64,000 nt of DNA from Malus domestica. Its lineage: Eukaryota; Streptophyta; Magnoliopsida; Rosales; Rosaceae. A program made the translations under genes and the position numbers. Where the stretch lies: positions 384,501 through 448,500 of the forward strand of contig NC_091675.1 in assembly GCF_042453785.1 (NCBI RefSeq). Direction: 5' to 3'. Below the pieces are notes generated by a model, which saw only the letters and a list, made by a program, of their open reading frames with translations, ran no database searches and had not been told where the DNA came from. Position 1 is the first letter of the stretch; each line of letters begins with the position of its first letter. Shown in pieces: positions 37,522 to 50,643 of the stretch.

Positions 37522-39913
37522 ATGGATCGGTACCAGAGAGTGGAGAAGCCGAGAGTGGAGACGCCAATCGATGAGAACGAGATTAGGATTACCAGTCAGG
37601 GCAGGATGCGCAACTACATCACCTACGCCTTGACCCTGCTTCAGGTCTCTCTCTCTCCTCTTTTAGTTTGTTGCTATTTTTTTCTGTTTAATTTCCGCAT
37701 TCGGATGTATCGAGTTGAAAAAAAAATTGAATAGAATGAAATTGTGTTGTGGATTATGATGAAACAAATTCAAACCTTGTGTATTTCTCTGCTGCTGTTG
37801 ATTTTCTATTCATATGCAATTGTTTGGTAATATATAATGCTTATGCGAGTTGAGAATGCTTAGTGACCGAATTATTAAAGATTGTATTGAGATTTCGGAT
37901 TTAATTTACGTTATGTTAGACCTAGGGTTTGCTTTTCTGAAAGACTTGGGATTTGATTTAGGTTATGTTAGTCCTCTAATAAATAATACAATACCTTAGA
38001 TTTTCCTTATCGGTTTGTGTTACATCCTTTCAGGAAAAAGGATCGGACGAAATTGTGTTCAAGGCTATGGGAAGAGCCATCAACAAGACTGTAACGATTG
38101 TGGAGTTAATCAAGGTTATATCTCTTGTTCTGAATCATTTAATGTTGGTTTTGAGATGTTTGTTTCGGTGGGTGGATTATGCTGACGATATATTTTTTAT
38201 ACTGTTGCTTCAGAGAAGAATTGTTGGTCTTCACCAGAACACTACAATTGGATCTACAGACATAACTGATATCTACGAACCCCTTGAGGAAGGCCTTGAT
38301 ACGTAAGACTAGTTAAACTTTTTTTGAACAACTCTGATTCGTTGCAGTACCTCATGAGGTGGGGTACTTTTTTTTGGCCTTGTCTCTTATTGGTGATTTT
38401 ATACCTCGTGTTGTCCTGTTTTTGTCACAGTTTGGAGACAACAAGGCATGTGTCGATGATTGTGATAACACTGTCTAAGAAGGAAATAAATCAATCCTCC
38501 ATCGGGTGAGTAAGAGTTACCTTTTTCTTATTTGCAATAGAACCCGAGGTTGTAGAGTTGTGTTATCGTAAGTAGATTCGCTTCCTGACAATAACAGGCT
38601 ATAAGGAACCTTATTACTCAAAAGATTGGAGGTTCTAGTATAAATCTTGTAGCTACTATAAGTATACTCAGTTTACATTGGTTTTAACATTATGGATTGC
38701 TGATTCACACATTAAGAGCTGATTCACACATTAAGAGCTGATTCACACATTAAGAGCTGATTCACACATTAAGATCTGTTGTATAGTTTGAGCATGTGTG
38801 AGAACTTCTATTTACAAAATAGGCTAAGAAATTATCACCGTATAGTTTCTTGCTTTCATGTAGGATATGAAATTCTTTTTACTAATTATGTCCTGTTGGT
38901 CCTTTTCCGTTTGTTAAGAGGTATATTAACATTTGTGAACCACTGCTACCATCAGGTATCAGCCACCTTTACCTGCTGAGCTTGTGAAGGCATCAACAGA
39001 GATTGATTATGAAGGAGGTACTACCATTTTACTACTACATTCATTTAATTAGCAATTGTCTTCCTCCCCCCCCGTATTACTCTACATTTTCTTGAACATT
39101 TCTGTTTTCTGCAGAGGGCACACCAAATGGTCGTGGCCGTGGCCGTGGACGTGGCAGAGGAAGGGGGGGAAGGTTTAGAGGTAGCCTGTTAGAATGTTTC
39201 TACACTTTTACTTACCTTTTTCTATAAATTCTCCTTTTAATTCTGCTGGCACTATAATTGTTTCCTTTGCCAATTTCAACCCTGTGTCCCTTATACAGAT
39301 ACGTTGTAAAATGTTTGAGTAATTGTGACTCAAGAATGTTGTGATGGTTTTTTGTTATGTGATTGGTGTACAGCATTATAGCCTGAATATTAGGAACTGG
39401 TTTTGGATTTAAAACAGGCTATTGAAGTGTTTTAATGGTTCAATTGTTTTGACAAGGTAATAATTAATATGTTAATAATTGCAGGGAATGGCTTTGTCTC
39501 AACTGAATATGACGATGGAGGTTATGACCGCAGTCAGGGTAACTTTAGGGGTAGGGGCCGTGGGAGAGGACGTGGTGTGCGCGGCCGTGGAAGAGGAGGG
39601 TACAATGGTCCCCAGTTTGATGCTCAGCAAGATGGAGGATACTATGAAGAAGCACCTGCTCAAGGTGGCCGCGGTATGTAAATCTCCTTTTTTCCCTTGC
39701 ATATAGCCGTACCCATACAAGAGTAGTGTGTGGGTTCCCAGATTCTTTTGCTTGATAGACTTGCATAGGCAGCTGTGATGTAGCCAACTGAAATTGTTTA
39801 CACGTTGCTTCTCAATACAATATTGGTGTGCAGGTCGTGGCCGTGGGCGGGGAGGATATCGTGGAAGGGGACGTGGCTATAGGTCAAATGGGCCGATCCA
39901 GGCAGCTGCTTGA
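37522..39913 (+). CDS. Alba-domain RNA/DNA-binding protein with RGG tail
   Basis: Eight coding exons: 37522-37644, 38034-38114, 38214-38302, 38431-38505, 38956-39017, 39115-39180, 39485-39673, 39834-39913; phases agree; 254 residues. The Alba domain covers about residues 20-125 (EIRITSQGRMRNYITYALTL, then KAMGRAINKTVTIVELIK). The C-terminal half is rich in RGRGRG and GGY repeats, an RGG-type RNA-binding region spread over three exons. Alba proteins bind RNA and R-loops or DNA and act in genome stability and mRNA control. It matches At1g20220/At1g76010 as I recall them. The fourth intron carries a 19-bp minisatellite. A noncoding exon and leader intron precede the ATG. Confidence 0.93.
38701..38774. 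repeat. 19-bp minisatellite in Alba intron
   Basis: Unit TGATTCACACATTAAGAGC repeated at 38701, 38720, 38739 and, truncated, at 38758. Copies are identical, so recent expansion is likely. Confidence 0.95.
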
Positions 39914-41090
39914 GGTGCGATATGAGCGTCGTTGGAACATCATACAAAAAATGGCCAGTGTTTAATAATGGACGCCTTATCTTATCAAATATCTATGTTT
40001 ACAAGTTTCCGTTTTCCTATGTCGTTTATTATTACCCCTGGTATGGCAGACTTCTTATTATTAACTGTAAGGTATGATCCCTGTAGATTTAGTTTAGAGT
40101 TCCATGAGGGAATCCCTCTGTTTTGTCTTGTAGATTAGGTGAGATGTTTTTACAGTTGTAATTTTCCATCTGGATTGATAAGCGTATTCTTTTATTTTTG
40201 TTGCCAAATTTTTTGGTGTCGAAGAGTTGTTGTCTCCCCTCCCCCATCTCCTTTATTTTTGGGTTTTGCGAGAGCGGCATAATGTACTTTTGTGGTTCTT
40301 TTAAGTTGATGACTCTTTTTTAACTGCAAAAATTTGTTGGGTGCCGGTATCGTTACCAGGTTATACAAGCACCGTCAGGGATTTAATTTGAGTGCCTCTG
40401 CACGATAGACCTCCACTGAAAATTGAAGGGTAACGACGATAAGTGATTGAGTTCAGAAGTTCTTTATATAAAATTATTGACTCTAGAGATATCGAAATAT
40501 GAAGAAGACAAAATTGTTTCAAGCACTTACAGAACCATAAGAGCTCCTAGTTTCAAAAAGAGGATGGGTTATTCACATTTCATTTACACAATCTTTTTGT
40601 TGAGTTCGGTGCTTAGTTATGGACCTATTGTTGACATGTGGGACTTAGTCTGATATTCCTATCTTAGTAAATTTTTTTGGGCAAACGATAGCGTAAGTAG
40701 GTTAAATTGTTAGTTGCTATGAAGAGAGAAATCGGTTAGAATCAAACTTGTACCGCGGTGCATAAACATAATTGTTTTTCGTCATAATGATAAAGCCACG
40801 TTTGCCTCTCTTAATAATATAGTAGCATAAAAAAAAATATGGAGTTTAATTCGGTTAAGAATTGTATTCTAAATTGTAATACAAGTGCTTGTATGTGGAA
40901 AGCTTTTTTATTTTCCCTATTTTGTTTCTTAAATTTGATAATGGTGAATATTTTGGTTCCTCTCAATTGAAGACTGAAATATGACTTGGAAGAGAAAGAA
41001 AACCCGTACAAAAAGAGTAACACTGGCACTGCTGCCTGCAACCAAGAAAAGCAGCTGCTTCAAAAATTCTGGTTGGTGGGTGTTTTTGAA
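39914..41090. other. 3' region and spacer
   Basis: Alba 3' untranslated region, then AT-rich spacer. The plus-strand frame open from 40981 is only proteasome-like from about 41098 on; what precedes is not recognisable. Confidence 0.5.
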
Positions 41091-41097
41091 GAAGAAA

Positions 41098-41398
41098 GAC
41101 GGTGAGTACTCAATCGCGGATGCTGAAAGCATCGTGGCTAAGGCTATCCGTGACGGTGCCATTGAGGCCTCGTTAGATCATGCAAATGGGTGGATGGTGT
41201 CCAAGGAAGCTGGAGACATTTACTCTACTAATGAGCTTCAGGCTGCCTTCAACTCCAGGATTGCCTTTTGTCTCAACATGCACAACGAAGCAGTTCGGGC
41301 ACTGCGGAGAAAGAAAGTGCTGAAAGGAGGAGAGGCAACAACAGGAGCAAGAGCTTGCCAATCATATTGCAGAGGACGACGACGACGATGATTTTTAA
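41098..41398 (+). pseudogene. Relict of 26S proteasome subunit RPN3 (C-terminal exon)
   Basis: Frame one reads [20 protein letters not shown], then [18 protein letters not shown] and [20 protein letters not shown]. Frame two continues with EKESAERRR, and frame three with [19 protein letters not shown] and a stop at 41396-41398. This is the end of RPN3/PSMD3 (PCI protein of the proteasome lid). The expected FPPNSHK segment is missing, there are two frame changes, and the rest of the protein (about 400 residues) is absent, so it is a decayed fragment. Position between the Alba and expansin genes is exactly where At1g20200 (RPN3) lies in Arabidopsis as I recall. A functional copy should exist elsewhere in the genome, since RPN3 is essential. 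Confidence 0.88.
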
Positions 41399-41399
41399 T

Positions 41400-43260
41400 G
41401 CAAAGTGTATTAATCTCAAAATTGTAACTGTTATCAGTTGTTATGTTAAATGCTTAATCCTACATTCATAGATCTCAACATTACCATCTGACGCATGCTA
41501 GCCCCAAATTCCAAATTACAAACTCCGAAATACACAAAGAGCATGCTTAGCGTTTATCACATTACAATTAGTTATTATCCCGTACAAGAATTTTATTATG
41601 CTCTCAAATATCTTATACCCCAATGATTTCGATGTCAACTGTTAGCCGTTGTATCTTTGACCAAGAATGTAACAGTTAAAAACTCCGTAAAATGCAAGCG
41701 ACCCTTTATCACAGTAGTGGAGATGAATGTTGCTCTTGTACAACGATATGAGTTTAAATTTCGTCGGTTTCTAATCTAACAAATATGTCTTTTGACAAAA
41801 AAAAAAAATTGTAACATAATGAGAGTAGTTTAACCTATACTTAAACAACCATATATCCTTTTGATTTACGATTGATATGCTTTCAAGTACGAAAGTTGTA
41901 CCACTAGAGCGTCTAGTGTGAATATAGAATTATAGAGTTGATAAGTTCAAACACTGAATTGTGAAATGTATTATCATGTGCAAGAATTGAGCAGTTGACT
42001 TTCAATCATTTAAGCACCAACTTAATAACTCCTAACCATCATTTCACTCAAACGACTTTCTGACATTTCAACTAAACAACTCTCATCGATACACGTCTTT
42101 TAATTTCTGAACGTTGGATCGAAATAGTTGAAGAAAAGCAAAGAACAAAAATTAATAGAAGGTGTATAAATAGCACCACCCTTGATTTATTATCTATTAA
42201 TGTATACAACTCTCTTTGCTTTCCGTACAAACTCCTGACTTTCCGCACCCTTATCGTCTAAAAGAATGATAAAAACTCTTAATGTTTACGACTTCATATG
42301 ATTGTCAAATTCTTATTAAACGATATTGTATGGGAGAGCCCTCTCTAGATCTCGCTAGCGTAGCGGTGCTTAATAAACTATATTACAAGTCGATGGATTC
42401 TCTCTGTCACAAGTGCTTGACGGTGCTACATCACATGGCAACTGTCATGAACATATTACTAAAATATAATCATACCAAAAATTCTTTTCCAAAATTACAC
42501 ATTCATTTGTTTTCTCTATAAAGAAAATAAAGTGGTTTCATTTGTAACGACGGATTCAGAAATTTTATTGTGGATAGGCCAAATGCTAAAAAAGAAGAAG
42601 TTAATAAGTTGTTTTTTACAACACATTTGCCTTTATTGGTTGGTGAACAAATCTTAGTGATAATCGCGCATGAGGGATTGAAGAAGGAAGTTGAGATAAA
42701 TAAATTTGAGTGTAGTGAGTAAATTCTCATTAAATGGAGGATATAGCCGATGGTTTCGTGTAGAAAAGGAAAAAGCAATTGTCCAGCCTTGCCATACAAT
42801 GCGTCCGGAATGTCCGCGTCTATCTGCATATGTGCAAAAGGGGTCATGTGTAATGCACATGAAGAAAGAAGAATGATGCCAATGTATGTATCATATAAGG
42901 TCAAGCCTCACGGAAGTAGCATGTGAAGTAATACGACCCTGACATATATAAATTCCAACCATACAAAAACACATTAAATATGTGCACATTCTATTTTCAA
43001 ATAGCAACAACCTGCAACTTTGAAGAAGGAAACCCTTAATCAAAGGAACAATTGGATTTCTGCATTTTGATTTATTCACGGCTCTTCTGTTGGCCAAGAG
43101 CATGTGGAGTGGACGTGGGAATAATAATTGACTGAACAAGTCAGACTTTGCAGAGAGAGAGATAATTTAATTCATTATTTAATTAATACACCAAATTAAT
43201 CATATGCGCTCAATCCGGCTGCAGAGTTCCCATGTGAGGTGCTTGCATGGGCAATGCATC
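41400..43260. other. Intergenic, AT-rich
   Basis: No gene supported. Frames at 42503-43139 are short and overlapping. A partial copy of the Stowaway-like family of 553-709 sits near 42100-42187 (ends in TATAAATAGCACCACCC). Confidence 0.5.
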
Positions 43261-43379
43261 ACTGAGTCGATCTGTTCTCTTATTTATACTTTAAAATGCC
43301 CGATTAGTGTAAATACACTCCCAAATACGTACCAATTCCCATCTCTCTCTCCTCGATCTCTCTCTCTCTCTAATCAACG

Positions 43380-44633
43380 ATGGCGAAGCTCTTTTTTCCA
43401 TTAGCAATCTTTCTTGGAGTATACAGTCTCTCGACATATGTCACTGCATTCACAGCATCTGGCTGGACTAAAGGTCATGCCACATTCTATGGAGGAAGTG
43501 ATGCCTCTGGAACTATGGGTACGTACATAGCTTTGTTTATTTCTGTTGTTTGATATTCATTCCAAATGCCGAAACAAATAGTTGTTTGTAAAAGAAAGTA
43601 TGCGGAAATTGCTTCCCTTACTCACTTTTTGTAATGATTAATCGAACTCTTCACCTATCCTAATTCTAACGTGTTACGGGTTGTGCACTGCAGGGGGAGC
43701 TTGTGGATATGGCAACCTGTATTCCACCAGGTACGGGACTAGGACGGCGGCTTTAAGTACCGCCCTGTTTAACGACGGAGCTTCATGTGGACAATGCTAT
43801 AAGATAATATGCGACTACACCACAGATTCTAGATGGTGCATAAAAGGAAGGTCCGTGACAATTACTGCAACAAACTTTTGTCCTCCCAATTTTGATCTTC
43901 CAAACAACAATGGAGGATGGTGCAACCCACCCCTTCAGCATTTCGACATGGCTCAGCCTGCCTGGGAAAAGATCGGAATTTACAGCGGTGGCATCATCCC
44001 CGTCCTGTTCCAAAGGTAACTTTAATTAGTCCGAAAACTAAACTTCAAACCTTGAATTAGTTCGAATTTAGATCATTAATTTCTGATCCGAAGTTGATAT
44101 GTTATCGATAATGTGTTGATATCATTGTAACTTACATTATGTATCGACATGTTATAAACCATACCAATATAATATCTATGACAAAACCAATCAACATGTT
44201 ATCGACACGTAGATTTTCAGCAACCTCAACGCATTCATCGTCTTTGCACAAAGAATTTCCGTATTGAACCCTTTGTGTACTGTAGTGTAATATATTAATG
44301 GGAATTGGATCATGTGTGTGCAGGGTACCATGCAAGAAGAAAGGCGGTGTGAGATTCACAATAAATGGGAGGAACTACTTTGAGCTTGTGCTGATCACCA
44401 ATGTCGGAGGAGCTGGATCTATCACGTCTGCTTACATTAAAGGATCCCAAACTGGTTGGATGGCAATGTCCATGAATTGGGGAGCAAACTGGCAGTCCAA
44501 CGCCTACCTCAACGGCCAATCTCTGTCGTTCAGAGTCACCACAACCGACGGCGAAACTCAACTGTTTAACGACATTGCTCCCGCCAACTGGGGATTTGGC
44601 CAAACGTTCACCAGCAACGTACAGTTCTCATAA
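43380..44633 (+). CDS. Alpha-expansin (EXPA11-like)
   Basis: Three exons: 43380-43518, 43694-44015, 44324-44633; phases agree; 256 residues, usual for the family. Signal peptide about residues 1-23, then the GH45-like domain with the conserved cysteines ([26 protein letters not shown]) and the HFD signature at 129-131, then the group-2 grass-pollen-allergen-like binding domain with the tryptophans of [12 protein letters not shown]. Secreted wall-loosening protein acting on cellulose/xyloglucan contacts during growth. Intron positions are the typical expansin A ones. The leader carries a CT microsatellite (43341-43372). It corresponds to At1g20190 (EXPA11) by sequence type and order. Sense of regulation unknown. 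Confidence 0.94.
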
Positions 44634-44639
44634 TTAAGC

Positions 44640-45390
44640 TGGTGGTGGTTTAATTAATTCAAGTGGCTGCTTTTACGGTTCTGGGTTAATTAACGGCAGA
44701 GGCGTGCTTATATTATTTTTCAAGAGGCAGCCCGCCACATTTTTTGGGTTTATCAAATTAAGTGATTATATGTTGTCATTTCTGATGCCCAGAAATCAAG
44801 TATAGGGCTCGATCCCAAAACAACATCTGTTTGTACCGTTTGAATAAGAAGCGCCGTGAAGATGCAGCTTCAACCATGTAGAAATATTTGGTGTAATAGT
44901 TTAATCTTCTTCGAAATCATAATGCCCTATAATTCATGTTGTACTTCATTAGCATCGGTTATTAAACTGCATGATTTTTGGTCTAAAATGTACTTAATTA
45001 AGATTGAAGCTTATGGCACATGTACACTTTTACTGTGTAAAAGAAAGTATTTTAAAGATTTTTTTTTTTAAATTAGGGATAGTGATGTAAAGGTCATCTT
45101 TTTACAATATCATTACCCTCACGTACTTTTAAGTGGCAATTACAGATCTAGATAATGAATAATCCATTAACCTCAGTCGATCCACGTGAAGAAGAATACT
45201 TGGTTGATGAAGCAATTGCATGGATAACTACTTCAGCCAAAGACTTGTAGCTCACGTCCAAGCTATATGTGTCATGCAATATATCATTGATTATTACTAT
45301 ATATATCTGCATTTTTTTTTTTTGCGTAACCTCCCATACCATGATGTATGATTACCAACTTAATGACCGATTACGATGTCACCACTCAGC
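44640..45390. other. 3' spacer
   Basis: Expansin 3' untranslated region and AT-rich spacer; nothing else seen. Confidence 0.6.
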
Positions 45391-45396
45391 TCCCAA

Positions 45397-46755
45397 TTAG
45401 GTCTTTGCCAATATTTCTTGTATCACAAGCCTTCTCGACCTGTTTATGGTGAGCAAGCACAAGTAAATATGTTCTTCAAGCTCCTCTAGCTGCTCCACAA
45501 AGCTATCCTCACTCGCATGAAATTCCCTCACCACCTTCTTAAATATGTCACAGTTTGAAGATGATCCACCATTATTAGTACTAATTATGTTCCTCACACT
45601 GCTAACACACATTCTGGCGACAGCTTTCCTGTGCTCCACCTCGTCGTACAACCGCCTCACCATCCGGCTCATTGTATCGAAATCATTGATCAAAATATAA
45701 ACCCCTTTCGCCGCCACGTCAAGTTGCTGCCCGTGGCTCTCGGGAAACCTAGTCTTCAACCACTCCGCTGCGGAGTCCATTTTTCTCGCGCACAAACCCA
45801 ACGAGCAGGCTATGAGCGCCGGCGCCACCACGATTCCAATCATGCTGTGGATTGCAAACACAAGCAACGTGATCAAAAGCGCGGTATGTGACACCACCAG
45901 ACCAACCCCTCCAACCTTTTTGCATATTCTGTTACGCTTTGAGGCCCTTCGCACCTTTTTGTGCTTTAAAATCAGCCTATCGAATAACGCCACGTAGCTA
46001 TCATGAATGTGACGGAACGGCCCAGGGCTGATTATCGACAACGGATTTTTAGCTCGGGCAAATGTGCCAAGCTCCCCGAAAATTTCCAGGCATTGTTCAT
46101 CATCAGTAATGTCGATATTATCATTATAAAGTAGGTGTACTCTTTGGCTGAGTTTTAATACGAGCTTCTTCGTGTGTCGGTTTTCGGCACGGGTTTGGTG
46201 GATGCTATGCAGGAGCACGTCACATATGTGGCAGGCGTCTAAGCTGGCTTCGAAGTAGTCGGTGAGAAGGTGGTGGAGATTTAAGCCCTCCTCATCGATG
46301 ATGTTTTTAAGGGTTTCTTGCCGTGGTTCGAGTAAATATTCGGAGCGGTCCAACACCATATTAGACAGAAGAGACGACCTAGACGAAGGAAGCCGGCTAG
46401 TGCTAGTGCTAGTGCTTGGCAGCTGTTCGTGAACCCTATCCCACATTTCTACGTACGACTTTGTTCTGAAAACTTCCATGTATTCTTCGTTCACGCTTGA
46501 CTTGCTGGAGAAGCCATTGCCGCCGACATTGTCTTTTTCTCTTCCTGAAATTAATATACCAATCAATTAAAGCAATATCTATTGATTCTTCAAAAACAAC
46601 ATAATAATTTTTTTGAAATTGTGAAATAATCAACTAGTAATCATAAGTTAAGGAAATTAACATGCATAGAAATATAGAAATCGGAACTCACTTGGCTTGG
46701 AGAACGCAGATCTCAACTTGGTTCGTAGGGTTTTCCTCATCTTAGACATGATCAT
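45397..46755 (-). CDS. UPF0496 (DUF677) membrane protein, At1g20180-like
   Basis: Two exons, 46692-46755 and 45397-46544, joined through a split arginine codon; 403 residues. The short basic first exon starts MIMSKMRKTLRTKLRSAFSK. The second has the DUF677 region with a TKSYVEMW start, coiled-coil-like helices, a strongly hydrophobic hairpin of about 40 residues in the middle (HTALLITLLVFAIHSMIGIV … APALIACSLGL) and the terminal helices. UPF0496 proteins are plant membrane proteins of unclear role; some relatives respond to abiotic stress. ATG 46755 is the first of three in-frame start candidates (46755, 46749, 46740). The first exon has been duplicated 4 kb upstream; see 50644. Confidence 0.9.
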
Positions 46756-46904
46756 CAAAATAAAATAATAGGGATATAAATATATATTTCGATCGACGGA
46801 AGATGTTTAAATGGAGCTGCTAACTTGTTCTCTCTCTAAAATCGAAGGACAGTCGAAGCGGTTTAAAAAGAAAGAAGATATGGAGAAAGTTGGCATATAG
46901 ACAC

Positions 46905-46943
<39 letters not shown>

Positions 46944-46945
46944 AA
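46905..46945. repeat. (GA)n microsatellite upstream of UPF0496
   Basis: About 20 GA units 150 bp upstream of the UPF0496 start codon. The duplicate of this promoter keeps its own run at 51003-51043. Confidence 0.9.
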
Positions 46946-48304
46946 GAGAGACGACACCCAGTTGGCAGTTATAGGCTTAAGTTTTGTGGCTTTGGTCACA
47001 CGTCAGAGTACCTCACACGTTTTGCTCTTTCTCTCTACGTGTATGGCTTTCAAGCTATATATATTATATTGAACAAACGATATTATTTACTTTGACGTGT
47101 AAAATATAAACTTATTCATATAAATACATCTTATCCTCCTATATCTTCTATGTGTATTTATTCATCTATCTCGTCAATAAATATCGTACTAAAAACCTTT
47201 GTATATAGCACTATAAAGAAGGAAAGAAACCCTTTATTAAAATGAATGGTTGGTGTGAAAATTGTCCAATAATGATTTGATTAGTTGCTATAATTTACGT
47301 GTTTTATTTGAAGATTTTGTATCGTTGTGCCATAAAAGGACATCACTAATAGGTAAGATGTATTTATATGAATAAATAAGTTCACAAAAATGTTACTGAA
47401 TATCGCAATAATGTAGCCATTCAGAAATGTTCAAACAACAATCTATGATAAGCATGATCAAATGGATAATTTAGTACTACACGCCGTGACTAAATGAAGC
47501 AACATGCATTTGATGGCTCAAAAGATAAGCATTAGTTTTGTACTCGGATGGGCCCTTGCAATCAAGAATTTCTCCGTTTTGCATAAGTATGAACATGCGG
47601 GCTCCCCACATTTTCTACATGGAAGCTCAACTGGGTCATCTTTAGCGCCATTCTTGATTACAGACAATCTTGAATGTAAAAATTTGCATTGCATACACCC
47701 TTCCTTTTCGTCACTCTCGTTATGTCACATGAAACGAGGGGAGTATGCCTCCTGTGGCAAGTTATTTTCATTTTTGTAGTTAAAATATACTAAAACTAAA
47801 TATTTTGTCCCCGTTTTCTTATTAACGTATTTCTTTGTCATTTTTATTTTATACATAAAGTAGTGGGGATTGGTAAGTGGAATATAGACGAATAAAAGGT
47901 TAAATGTTCTTAAGAATTGCAAGTCTCTTACTATATTGAGAAACAAGCTGTAGTGCAACACGTTATACCGGCCAACAAAATAAAAGAATAGTCACTTGTT
48001 CTGAATTAAATGTTTAAGTCAAGGAAGAAATACAAGAAGGGCGGAGGAATTGCTCCTACATGTACGCGGCAATTTAACGATAGCACAATGAATCTTTTGA
48101 CCCAACCGTGACTAATTCAAATAACATAAACTTGCCTTTGATATGGATTAAATCCCATATCCATGACACATACTTATTGACTTGGCTTATATAAAAGAAA
48201 TTTATTTCAGCACACACTTTTATTGCTTTAGCGACTAGGATAATAAAACCCAAATTATTAACTATACGAAAGAGCGCAATAGAAAACAATCGTCTGAGTA
48301 GACC

Positions 48305-50031
48305 CTAACACTCAGAAGCTCTAAAATTTGGAGATATTTGAGCATTAGCATTAGGGTCAGCAGCAATGTCAATGACAAATCGGTACCTAACGTCATTCTT
48401 TGCAACGCGGTCCAATGCCTCGTTGATTTTGTCCGGCGTTGTAAGCTCAATGTCGCATGTAATCTTGTGCTTCCCGCATAAATCCATCATCTCCTTTATC
48501 TCAGTTATTCCTCCTATCATGCTCTCTTCCCTGTATTACGTGCACGTCAATCCATCAATTACAATGCCATTGTATGCATATGTTCGTTATTTTCTACAAA
48601 AATTAGAAATTAATTCATCGTGTTTTTTTAATGCTTACCAAATATAAGAGGAAATGAAGGCAATTCAAATGGTTGATCCGGTGCACTGAAGTCGAGTGTC
48701 CTCTTCCCTTTCTGCAGTCGTCGTCATCATCATCGTCATTAACTTTAATTAATCCTGAATTAATTTTTTCTAAAAGTAAAATAGAGAAGAACAACACAAA
48801 TTGGAATAAAACCTGCAATTGTTGAGGATCAGTACTGACGAGGAAGTCGTCGGCACCCAAATGCTCTTTGGCCGGAGAGGTGCTGATGACAGTTACGTGG
48901 TGACCAAAGGCTTTCCCAAACTTCACCGCCACGTGTCCCAGACCCCCGAGCCCAACCACCCCGATCTTCTTCCCCGTTGGTTTGTGTAGGTTGTGGTCTT
49001 TCATGGGGGTGAACACCGTCGCCCCCGCACACAATAGCGGCGCTGCTGCATCTAACGGTAGGTTCTGTGGTATGTGTACCACGTACCTTCATTGCAATAC
49101 ATGTTCACATTACTTAATTGTTAATCACATGACCAACTCTTTTTATCTATGTTAATTAATCAATGCCTTATAGTTAAACATATATTTAATTTGCTCTGCT
49201 GAGCTGGCAATGCTAGAGACCAAATAATTAAGCACGCGGAACAAAATAAGGTAAAAGTTTAGGTTTGAGCTATATTTTCCATTATTGCCAATTAGTTTTA
49301 AGAATTATTTTAGTATTCAAAATAGTTTGCGCAAGTGAAGTTGGAAGACCACATGTGCTTATACAGATAAAATTATTCACATGTGAGTTCTATCACACTT
49401 TGCCCAACACCCTCACAGACCTTATTGCAAAGTCAGATGCCCAGCTCTATCTACAACTTTTACAAAAGGGATAACCACGAAGCGCATCAAAACTCTGACA
49501 AAGAGGAAGGGAGTGTTTACTTCTATCTAACTTGGTGAAGCACACCCCAACTTTTGAAGGTAGTAGGTTCGGAAAGAGAGATAAAAAGACAAGATAATTA
49601 AACTTTGGTGATTAATAAGCCTACCGAGTTTATCAGTTAGTTACCTGTGATCTGCGACCAACATCTTGGAGTAGCCACCGTAGGTGATACTGCCGTCCCA
49701 GAATATGCCATTGTATGTAAACTGGAGCTGGTCGCAGTAGTTCTCTTGGGAGGATTTGCAGAACTCGCACTCCAAACATGTTGCCGCCAAACACCCAACC
49801 CCAACTCTGTCTCCTTCCTTGAACTCCTTCACGTTGCTCCCAGCTTTCGTGATCAGCCCTGTAATCTCATGCCTACATAGAGTACCACCATACACACATT
49901 ATCACATTAACATGTCTTACTCATGTAACGATGATGTCACTTATATAACAGCATCTGAAATCAATCGCCACCACACAGTCAGCATTCCCGCATAATGAAG
50001 TAAGTTACTCTCGTCTCAAACAAACCGACGT

Positions 50032-50062
<31 letters not shown>

Positions 50063-50409
50063 ATTATTAATTACCCGGGAACTACGGGATACATGGTCAT
50101 GCCCCAGTCATTCTTAGCAAAGTGGAGATCAGTGTGGCATATCCCACAGTACAAGATCTTTATGGTCACATCATTGATCCCATTTTCTCTGTATTTGTAT
50201 AGCATTTTGAAGATTAGTTGAGCAACAATCGATTAAAGACTTACAATTAAAGAAGAAAATGAAAGTTATATAATTGTAATATGCATGTATAAATATGTGT
50301 GTGTATATGATGTACCTTCGTTTGAAGACGAAAGGAGTAACCTCGCCGAGGAATCGTGAGCTGCCCACCCAGAAACTGTCTGCTTGTGATTTGGAGTTGT
50401 CAGAGCCAT
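48305..50409 (-). pseudogene. CAD/mannitol dehydrogenase copy 1, broken
   Basis: The same six-exon layout as the intact gene at 53775-55915. Differences found by eye: exon 1 (50316-50409) is 94 nt rather than 95, so the frame shifts in the segment that should read DPSGKITPF; exon 4 lacks 15 nt (KEKEA); exon 5 lacks 81 nt in frame (27 codons covering the strand after VSAKHSLGS); exon 6 lacks 13 nt, which brings a TGA four codons into the exon. The zinc-ligand exons 2 and 3 are intact. The TATA region (TTATACATATTG) is also altered relative to copy 2 (TTATATATATTG). It therefore cannot make a normal enzyme; short transcripts are possible. Confidence 0.9.
50034..50060. repeat. (GA)n microsatellite in CAD copy 1 intron
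   Basis: About 13 GA units in the intron between exons 2 and 3 of the broken CAD copy; copy 2 has only a short GAGAGA at the same place. Confidence 0.85.
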
Positions 50410-50643
50410 GTTAGATCCGGTCTTGGGATGCACAAAACTCACTCGGAACAACTCAATATGTATAACACGTATGGGGGCAAAGAACCAGGCATGTTGACAT
50501 ATAAATAACAGTTTTAAGCGACCATGTGACTCTTGTAGATAATTCATCATGTGTGAATAACACCTAAAGTTATAAACAATGAGCATAGTACTTTATAGGA
50601 CCTGCAGGTGCTATGTAATTTCGTACTTGACTAGTTGACCTGA

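Larger units (their letters stand above)
46712..50643. repeat. Tandem segmental duplication, copy 1
   Basis: Begins inside exon 1 of the UPF0496 gene at CTCAAC (46712-46717) and runs to the junction at 50643. Contains the UPF0496 5' end and promoter, a GA microsatellite (46905-46945) and the broken CAD copy. It aligns by eye along its length with copy 2 (50644-56133); exon 3 of CAD differs at 6 of 228 positions. Confidence 0.92.

Noticed and set aside
42503-43139. Overlapping minus-strand frames of 60-133 codons
   Set aside because: No domain, no splice-supported continuation, AT-rich surroundings.
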